From: Ectobius pallidus | Lineage: Eukaryota; Arthropoda; Insecta; Blattodea; Ectobiidae | Reading direction: 5' to 3' | Assembly: GCA_964059195.1 (NCBI GenBank) | Contig: CAXKWD010000006.1 | Coordinates: 135,778,039-135,842,038 of the forward strand | Length of the DNA stretch: 64,000 nucleotides | Shown: positions 57,303-64,000 of the stretch, in pieces | How positions within the stretch are numbered: the stretch's first letter is position 1 | How the letters are laid out: each line of letters opens with the position of its first letter | Program-made: the position numbers and the translations under genes | Notes under the pieces: generated by a model | Told to the model about the DNA's origin: nothing | Databases searched by the model: none | Seen by the model: the letters and a program-made list of their open reading frames with translations, nothing else

Positions 57303-58410
57303 TATTGATGAACTATTATTGATAGAGCTCAACGATACAACAAACATGATTTTTAACACTTTATTCGTGTACATTTTCGCTGCTTCTAGGCAGTGTAACT
57401 AGAGTAGAAGATACATAATGCATATGCATATAAAATCCATGTATATATTGTGTATTGTTTTCAGTATCTTTTGTGATTTAAAGGATTTAATAAATCTTAT
57501 AATATAGATGCAGTTCAGAAAAGTTCGCATTTCTTGTCACTGGGTTTTCAAGTTCCCTTCTGTTCATTTTCCCTATCCATACACATTCAGATTTAAGGAG
57601 CGACATACAGCTTTCAGTGAAATTCACAGGTGAGAAATAGATGAATTTCATTATTTTTTTCCTCAGCAGTGAATTGCTCTACAATCTTGCAATCTGACAT
57701 ACTCTTTATTGACTACTTCTGCAATTGCACACTATTTTCAAAATTAATAAAACTGTTACAGTTACGGGTAATTATCGTTTCGAAATGGCAGCCACGTTTC
57801 GTGCACTGAAGTGCCGTTTCCTTGATAACTTCCACAAATATCAATATTCCAGAGTGATTATTTTTCTGTGTATTTTTAATATCATACGAACAACACTGTC
57901 TACAACCATTCGTTTAACATTAATAGTTTATTTTTTATTATATATATATGTAGGCCTATATATATATATATTTTAATGAAAAAGAAAATGTTTAAAAATT
58001 AATTTGTTTAAAAGTACTTATACTGTAGATATTCCAAAGATTGTAGATGATGATGTTCATATGGTGTTTGCAAACAGATAGAAAAACGGATCACTCAAAA
58101 ATATTGCCATTTGTGAAAACTATCTCGGAAACAGCATATTAGTGGACGAAATATGGTTGGCATTTTTTTAACAACCATTGCCCATAACTGTAACATTTTG
58201 ATTAAGTTTGAAAACAGTATGCAATTGTAGAAGTAGTCAACAAAGAATATGTCAGATTTCAAGATTGTAAAGCAATTCAATGTTGAGGAAAAAAATAATG
58301 AAATTTACCTATTTCTCACCTATGAATTTCACCAAAAGCTGTGTGTCCCCCCCTTAAGCTATTCGGTGAATGATTATGAAACTCCCCCTTTTCACTTGAT
58401 CGCTATTATT
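57303..58410. other. AT-rich stretch upstream of the KChIP exon; inverted repeat 57640-58310
   Basis: 'tgagaaatagatgaatttca' with 'cagtgaattgctctacaat' (57630-57690) reappears inverted at 58255-58320. 'ggcagccacgtttcgtgcac' to 'cttccacaaata' (57786-57840) parallels 58085-58160 inverted. It is probably another inverted-repeat element of about 690 bp. No gene is seen. Confidence 0.5.
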
Positions 58411-58448
58411 TTATAAGTTGTCTCAGTTCAGCACATCCATATTTGCAG

Positions 58449-58652
58449 ATGTGGAGGATGATGATGAGGAAGGACTGGGAAGTCCTGCAGTTCGATACCG
58501 CCCCGACAACCTCGAAGACATAACAGCTGCCACAAAGTTTTCCAAAGACGAAATAAGATGGGTGTACAGAGCATTTAAACAAGAGTGTCCAAACGGAGCT
58601 ATCAACGAAGCAACATTCAAGAACATCTACGCCAAATTTTTCCCTCTAGGAG
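58449..58652 (+). CDS. KCNIP: KChIP (Kv channel-interacting protein) internal exon, EF-hand 1
   Basis: The acceptor 'atatttgcag' precedes the exon and the donor G|GTTTGT follows it. The exon enters needing two bases of a split codon and leaves in phase 1. It encodes an acidic lead (VEDDDEEGLG), then VRYRPDNLEDITAATKFSKD, EIRWVYRAFKQECPNGAI and FKNIYAKFFPLG. KQECPxG is the hallmark of the first, non-calcium-binding EF-hand in KChIP and neuronal calcium sensor proteins. KChIPs bind the N-terminus of Kv4 potassium channels in the cytoplasm and control their surface expression and inactivation. The N-terminal exon or exons are not identified with certainty. The exon uses more GC-rich codons than its surroundings. 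Confidence 0.92.
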
Positions 58653-59161
58653 GTTTGTACTTGAGCCCCTTAAAGCCCAAGTGTTGTAACTCCAGTTTTT
58701 GGATTTTTTTAGTTATGGTCAGGATCATATTTAGAAAGTGTTCTTCTATTAATAGCGCAAATGGTGTAAGTCATAACTTGCATAGCAACCCTGTAGGTAG
58801 AAGCACAATTTTATGCTGTCCATAAAGCCGTCTATTTGGTGACAGCTAAAATATTAAATATCTCAGAACAGCAGTAATGTGAGTTACACCACTTGGGCTT
58901 TAAGGGGCTCTCTTATTACTGTTTGATTTTGTTATCATTGTGATTTTATTGTGTTTACACTTTATTATGCCGACGTTGAAGCCAGTTAATACGATTTATG
59001 AAGTAGATTTATGATTTAGTTTTATATAAAAATACAAAAACGTGTCACCTCAATGTATAAAATTTAAAATAACTTGTCAGATATATTTAGATTAAGCTGT
59101 AATCAATATCATTGACTTGAAATTTAAAAGAAGCTACATCTACCATCCACAATATGATTAC

Positions 59162-59378
59162 TAAAGATCCCGCACGAAATCTGTGCCGATTGCCTACATC
59201 ATTGCATTATGTTTTGGTGGGAACTGTAGCGTCGATTGGCCTGCTACCTATCTCTCTCGCACAACAGTACCTCCCTTTCTATTTGTGGAGGCCAAGCTAT
59301 CTTTTTCTCTCGCACAATAGCATGTCTCTCTCTAGCGAGTAACGGTCTCATCGGCACAGATTTCGTGCGAGATCTTTA
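59162..59378. mobile_element. 217-bp MITE in the KChIP intron
   Basis: The left end 'taaagatcccgcacgaaatc' with 'tgtgccgat' is inverted at the right end 'atcggcacagatttcgtgcg' with 'agatcttta'; one base differs in about 29. Two 'ctctcgcacaa.ag' blocks lie inside. The short frames here on the + strand are artefacts of the repeat. Confidence 0.8.
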
Positions 59379-60157
59379 TCTGACTATATCGATCCTATTT
59401 CGTTTGCTGCTATGTCCTTTTTTAAGATAACCTTTTCATTGCTACTGTCATGTAAATGCGTCACTGAAAAAATGCATAAAAGCATAGATATACGATTATT
59501 ATACCCTAGTATTGCTTTGTGTTACAATAGGAGAGGTTTTAACCACGCATTAGATTGCCGTTCATGAAAACCAGCTATTCCGTTTAAAATTTCTTCACCG
59601 ATTTCAAACTTATAAACCCTCTTATGGATGTTTATACTAATATAAATCTAGCTCTGAAAGGGTTAAGTAAACGAAATAAAACCATTTTAACCTAGCGTAG
59701 TCGAAATAAAGCCTGAAGATGCAGCTCCATTTTAATTTTAATTCACTGATGACGATTATAGGTTGATCGAAGTAGACTATACCTAACCTTTACATACTGA
59801 CGGGGTTTCTATAAATTCCGTATTTTAATTCATCTCTTTCAGCTAACAGCGCATATATTTGGTTAAAGGAATCTCCCCTGAGGTGAAACACGGGTTGTAT
59901 TATTGATGCAAATAAAAAAAAAAAAAATAAAAAATCAGGTAAACTGATGTAACAAAGTGCCAGTATGTTTTTGTTTAATCAGTTATGACTGCAATTATGA
60001 TATGCAGAATATGTTTTTTTTTAAATTGATTTCCAAGTTAAGCTCCAGATTTATTCATTAAGCAGGCCTTACCGAAGAAGAAAGGTCTACCATCTCGGCC
60101 ACCTGGGTCATTTTAACGGTCTAGTTGGATAAGCGCATGTAAATCAATATGTTTTTA

Positions 60158-61005
60158 CTTCCTCTGCCCGTACCATAGGTACTATAGGTAGAGGAAGTAG
60201 GTACTGTTTTCGACCCCAAAATTCGAAGTTGAGTTTTTAGCATATATACACGTTTCAAGGCCCCCTGAATCCAAAAATACTATTTTTGGAAACATGTCTG
60301 TGTGTCTGTGTGTCTGTGTGGAAAATATCTGTGAACAAGCTAGCTCCAAAACGGAAAATCGTATGAAAACAAAATTTCGTATTTGGGTCAGGTACCTTCT
60401 GAAGATGTGAGGATAAGATTGGCGACTATTTTCTCTTATTTTTAAGGGGACTTTACATGAAGAAATTTTCGTTTTTCGCGATTTTCTCGAAAACGGCTCT
60501 AACGATTTTCTTTAAATTTTTCACATAGGTTGCTTATACTAAGAGCTAAAACTTTTATTTGAAAAATTTTTTCGAGAAAATTCTCTGAGGGTAGTTACAA
60601 GCCACCCACTGTTCACCCACTGTTTGTAGAAAGTTTGTCTTACGTGATGAACAACTGAATTCGCGCTCTTTCACGGCCTCTTATTCTATATAAGAATGTG
60701 AAGTGAGAAAGATGTATTGTTGGCCATGCATAGAGTAAAGATGTATCTGAGGGAAATATTCGATAAATTTCGAAAATTATATTTTACGGGTGAAAGTTCA
60801 ATAAACGTCTGCAGTCATTTGTTTTTTTTTTTAAGTTTGTTATATAGACTGCGCTTTTAGTCGCATCATTGAAAGAAGAGGTATTTATAGGATAATTAGC
60901 GTAAAATTGTGTCTTGCGATTCTGTACAAGGATATGTGAATACTGCTAACTTTTATTTGGGCAGAGGAAGTTATGTGACTTTCACATCAGATTTTTTTGT
61001 CATAG
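60158..61005 (+). repeat. Longest copy of the 'ACTTCCTCTG' dispersed repeat family
   Basis: It begins 'acttcctctgcccgtac' and ends 'gggcagaggaagttatgtga' plus 'ctttcacatcag', so its ends are inverted (ACTTCCTCTGCCC / GGGCAGAGGAAGT). A similar short inversion ('acttcctctgcc' and 'agaggaagta') also lies at its left end. Related copies are at 4016, 5740, 17740/19384, 36205, 46060, 53870 and 63480. Confidence 0.7.
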
Positions 61006-61114
61006 CTACCTGTATTTTAATTTCCAAGGCCTTATAAGATCATAGTAAAACAATAGGCTATGTTGTCAAGATAACTGATTTTCATTTTTTTAATAAATTC
61101 TTTCGAATACGTAT

Positions 61115-61900
61115 ATTACCATAAAATAGGCACTAAATTGAGCATTACTCCGAAACAGGTCAACCGATTTTATCCATTATGAATAGACGTCTTCCCATGG
61201 ACATTATAAATGTGTATACCAAGTTTCATAAAAATCCGGTAAAGCGTATTTGAGTTACCGCGTCTTTAAAATATACACTAAATTTGGTTTTACTCCGGTA
61301 CCGGTCTACCGATTTGGCCCAATATCAGTAGACGTCTTTCCACGTACATTATAAATGGGTATACAAAATTTCAGGAAAATCCAATAAAGCATATTTGAGT
61401 TATCGCGACTTCTTATACATTAACATAAAAACACTAAATTGGGCATTATTCCGGTACTGGCCAACCGATTTGGTCCAATATCAATAAACGTCTTCCCATG
61501 GACATTATAAATGCGTATACGTAGTTTCATAAATATCCGATAAAGCGTATTTGAGTTATTGCGCCTTTAAAGTAGACACTAAATTGGGTTTTACTCCGGT
61601 ACCTGTCAACAGATTAGGTTCAAATTCAATAGGGCAATTCTCATGGACGTCATAAATGGGTATACCAAGTTTCATGGAAATCCGATACAGCGTATTTGAG
61701 TAATGGCGCCTTTCTATTAGAAAGGCGCCATAATATATTAAAATAGGCACTAAATTGGGCATTACTCCGGTACCGGTTTACCGATTTGGTTCAATATCAA
61801 TAGGGTTCTTCCCATGGACATTATAAATGTGTTTTCCAAGTTTCATGAAAATCCAAAAAAGCGTATTTGAGTTATGGTGCGTACAGACACACGGACAGAC
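61115..61900 (+). repeat. Tandem array, five units of about 150 bp, ending in a CAGA tract
   Basis: Units start near 61122, 61269, 61425, 61571 and 61738. Each has 'cactaaattgggcattactc' or a variant, 'cggtaccggt', 'ccgatttggtccaatatcaa', 'cttcccatggacattataaa' and 'aaagcgtatttgagttat'. The array ends in 'cagacacacggacagacgga', like the 3' ends of arthropod LINE or SINE families. The minus frames 61556-61981 are artefacts of the array. Confidence 0.85.
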
Positions 61901-62161
61901 GGACAGACAGACGGACAGACATTTTTTCGTCCACCACACAATCTCATAAAGTACCATACTGGCACTTAAAAACCCAAGCATGTTAGTTATGCTGTGATTC
62001 GATGCCTCAGTTCTTAACTAATGTAAAACAATTTGTAACTGTTGCTTGAATGTTACAGCCTTTCCTGAAAGTGTTGCGTCCTAGAAATGGTTTAATAGGA
62101 ATAAATGATTGGTTGAACTTATTTAAGGTTAGACGGAACCTTTCACTAAATTCATAATATA

Positions 62162-62860
62162 CACCGTGTCCGGGGAAAACCTAGAAAAAAATAATTAACA
62201 ATATCTCAGAAACTATTAACTTCATTGTTCCGCGATTTTCACACTCTTAAAGAGAAACTAAAAAAGTTTTTTGTTTACTCTCTATTCAATCTCAATACGA
62301 GCTCAGTTTTTGGCGAGGTTACATTCTGACGAAATTCAAGCTCCTGCCACATGCATGAGAGCGTCTCAGAAGTCACAAGTGCTATAGCTAAAATGATTCA
62401 GAATCGTGAATATGTCAACTCTAAGACGTTGGACTAAAGACTGGCGTCATTTTACAACTGGGCCGAGCACCTCCTCACTACTCCAACATCGTACGCACCT
62501 CTCTTGACGAAAGGATTCCTCACTCCCGGATCGGCCGAGGCAGACCTATACCATGGTCACCAAGATCGTTGGACTTGACCCCGCTAGACTTATTTTTGTA
62601 GGGATTTGTCAAGGATCGAGTGTATCTCATCTACTTCTGGCAGACTTGGCAGATTACCAACGCCAAATCATTGAAGCGATATCACTCGTGACTCCAGATC
62701 ACAAATGGAGTTCTTATTGAAACTGAATAGAGAGTAAACAGAACCTTTTGAGACCTTTTGAGATTCTCTTTCTGAACTTGCAAACTGCGAAAGAATAAAA
62801 TATGCATTAGTTTCTGAGATATAATTAAATATTTCTCACTGGGTTTTCCTCGGACGCGGT
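62162..62860 (+). mobile_element. Degenerate mariner-like transposon
   Basis: The left end CACCGTGTCCGGGGAAAACC and right end 'gggttttcctcggacgcggt' are imperfect inverted copies flanked by TA. Inner blocks 'tttactctctattcaat' and 'gaatagagagtaaac' are also inverted. Full-length mariners are 1.2-1.5 kb, so this 0.7 kb copy is deleted. Confidence 0.7.
62440..62700 (+). pseudogene. C-terminal mariner-like transposase relic
   Basis: Across shifting frames the bases give 'HYSNIVRTSLDERIPHSRIG', 'GRGRPIPWSPRSLDLTPLDL', 'GFVKDRVYLIYFW' and 'QRQIIEAI'. The pattern 'IGRGGPxxWPPRSPDLTPLDFFLWGxxKxxVY' includes the second and third catalytic carboxylates of the insect mariner-like transposase family. 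There are several frameshifts and a stop in place of the Trp after LDLFL, so it is inactive. Confidence 0.75.
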
Positions 62861-62870
62861 TATAATTGTA

Positions 62871-62875
<5 letters not shown>

Positions 62876-62927
<52 letters not shown>
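62876..62927 (+). repeat. (AAT)n microsatellite just upstream of the KChIP acceptor
   Basis: About 17 perfect AAT triplets, ending 28 bases before the splice acceptor AG at 62954. Confidence 0.9.
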
Positions 62928-62929
<2 letters not shown>

Positions 62930-62955
62930 TCAACCCTTTCTTTTTCATGATGAAG

Positions 62956-63094
62956 ACTCCAGTCAATATGCACACTACGTGTTTACTGCCCTGGATCAAG
63001 AAGGTTCTGGAACAATCACGTTCAGAGACTTCATGTTGGGTTTGTCAATAGTGATGAAAGGCACACTGCAAGAGAGGCTACGATGGGCTTTCTC
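62956..63094 (+). CDS. KCNIP: KChIP exon encoding EF-hand 2
   Basis: The acceptor 'catgatgaag' and the donor TC|GTAAGT bound a 139-base exon. It enters in phase 1 (G + AC gives Asp) and leaves in phase 2. It encodes DSSQYAHYVFTALDQEGSGT followed by ITFRDFMLGLSIVMKGTLQE and RLRWAFS. The loop D-Q-E-G-S-G-T-I-T-F-R-D is EF-hand 2, ending in Asp rather than the usual Glu, as is common in KChIPs. LSIVMKGTLQERLRWAFS matches the KChIP signature LSILLRGTVxEKLxWAFN. Joined to the previous exon it reads KFFPLG-DSSQYAHY without a break. EF-hands 3 and 4 must lie beyond the window. Confidence 0.93.
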
Positions 63095-63479
63095 GTAAGT
63101 AAAACTAATGCACAACAGTGAGTATTGATCCTTAAAAAGGTAACCACTTAAAAATATATACTCTCATTGTTCTCATCAATTGTTCTCACAATTGCCAAAC
63201 AAGAGAATATGTTGAACTTCATTCTACAATCAGAATATTGAGATTTCACTCAAATAGTAGACTCGTAGTTAAATCACTTTCAAATATCAAAGTGCTGGAT
63301 TCATCTACTTAATGCAATAATACCCATTTTGATAATAAAATTGGATAATGCATCGGGGCAGTATTTTTTGGTAATAGCAAAAAACGCGAAATTTTGCAGG
63401 ACATCTTTCTTTACCTATATTTAGCTTTACAGATGCTTCAAAGATGTTTTTTCTTCCTTTTTTTTGTGTTTCTCCATAG

Positions 63480-64000
63480 CCTGCGTTTTTAGTCGCAACA
63501 TTCAAAGAAGGGGCTATAAAGTATTTATAGCGTAATTAGCGTAAAATTGTGTCTTGCGATTCTGAACAAGACTAGCTTTTATTTGGGCAGAGGAAGTTAT
63601 GTGACTTTCACATCAGATTTTTTTAAAGAGGACTTCACATGAAGAACATTTCGTTTGTCACGATTTTCTCGAAAACACCTCTAACGATTTTCTTTAAATT
63701 TTATACATGGGGTGCTTATACTAAGAGCTAAAACTTTTTTGAGACATTTTTTTCGAAAAAATTCTCTGTAGGGAAGTTATAAGCCACCCACTCTGAATAC
63801 GCGCTCTTCACAATATGGCTTAGAGTGTGAAGTGAGAAAAATGTATTGGCCATGCTTAAAGTAAGGAAAGTTACAAGAGTGTATTAACCAGATTTTATTT
63901 GGGTTCTGTATCCTTCGGGGATGCGATATGATTTGGTAACGACATTCTCTTCATTTTTACAACCAATTTAATTTACATGAAGAGAATGTCACACATAATA
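63480..64000 (+). repeat. 'ACTTCCTCTG' dispersed repeat copy in the next KChIP intron
   Basis: 63485-63625 ('tttttagtcgcaacattcaa', 'cgtaattagcgtaaaattgt', 'gggcagaggaagttatgtga') matches 60850-61000. 63626-63860 ('cgattttctcgaaaacacct', 'gggtgcttatactaagagct', 'agttataagccaccca') matches 60447-60730. The block order is rearranged relative to 60158-61005, as if this is a head-to-tail junction of two copies. Confidence 0.7.

Larger units (their letters stand above)
58653..62955 (+). other. KChIP intron, 4303 bp, filled with repeats
   Basis: GT at 58653 and AG at 62954-62955 bound the intron. It contains a MITE (59162-59378), an ACTTCCTCTG repeat (60160-61005), a five-unit tandem array (61115-61900), a mariner-like pseudo-element (62162-62860) and an (AAT)n run (62876-62927). 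The branch-point and polypyrimidine region ('caaccctttctttttcatga') lies between the AAT run and the acceptor. Confidence 0.85.

Noticed and set aside
58418..58448. Upstream extension of the KChIP frame to 58418 and its continuation to 58825
   Set aside because: Position 58418 is TTG, not ATG, and the acceptor at 58448 and donor at 58653 define the exon; the rest is intron.
58423..58626. 67-codon minus frame opposite the KChIP exon
   Set aside because: It is the shadow of the real plus-strand exon, which has splice sites and family motifs.
59154..59430. Two overlapping plus-strand frames of 62 and 64 codons in the KChIP intron
   Set aside because: They lie in the 217-bp MITE and repeat each other's 'LSHNS' units because of internal repeats.

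Overview
The window is a stretch of AT-rich animal nuclear DNA, almost certainly from an insect. A hemimetabolous insect such as a cockroach or termite is my guess from the repeat types, but it is not proven. It is gene-poor and repeat-dense. The one host gene I recognise with confidence is a Kv-channel-interacting protein (KChIP, neuronal calcium sensor family) on the + strand near the right end. Its two coding exons (58449-58652 and 62956-63094) are joined by a 4.3 kb intron with matching splice phase, and the gene runs off the right edge. A GC-richer segment at about 23.4-23.65 kb looks like a promoter plus 5' UTR plus short first coding exon on the same strand; whether it belongs to KChIP is not known. 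I saw no tRNA, rRNA or CRISPR array.

Layout. 0-6 kb: AT-rich DNA with a decayed minus-strand reading frame (1084-1674), a LINE 3' relic with an (AAT)n tail (3080-3293) and old repeat copies. 6.4-7.2 kb: a hAT element with an 8-bp target duplication. 7.4-9.85 kb: a 5'-truncated non-LTR retrotransposon with an intact 749-codon reverse transcriptase ORF. 11.25-12.0 kb: a Tc1/mariner deletion derivative with perfect 26-bp inverted ends. 14.2-14.7 kb: a foldback-like inverted minisatellite. 15.5-16.3 and 17.1-17.6 kb: two more inverted-repeat elements. 17.97-19.37 kb: a Penelope-like element (PLE) with inverted arms and a 13-bp target duplication, inserted in an older repeat.

22.8-30.26 kb is a nested complex. 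Two hAT-like copies bracket 1.6 kb of unrelated DNA, and the outermost ends share an 8-bp duplication. The right copy holds a PLE relic, a 406-bp inverted-repeat element, and a 3.4 kb TTA-flanked element with an array of 15-bp palindromes. That element in turn contains a 1.37 kb near-perfect palindrome. 31-34.8 kb has LINE relics. 37-40.3 kb has a palindromic MITE, an 800-bp repeat with a 63-nt poly-T, and a hAT MITE. 42.4-43.2 kb is a 164-bp minisatellite. 44-50.4 kb has transposase relics, microsatellite hairpins, a hAT MITE, an unidentified broken coding remnant and a pogo-like MITE. 50.5-58.4 kb is AT-rich with LINE and MITE relics. 58.4-64 kb is the KChIP region, whose intron contains a MITE, an old dispersed repeat, a five-unit tandem array and a broken mariner-like transposon ending about 95 bp before the second exon.

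Two themes cross the window. PLE-type repeats carry small hammerhead-like motifs (CUGARGA, hairpin, GAA) at four or five places. The palindromic octamer TAGGCCTA occurs about 25 times by hand count, where under one is expected from base composition.
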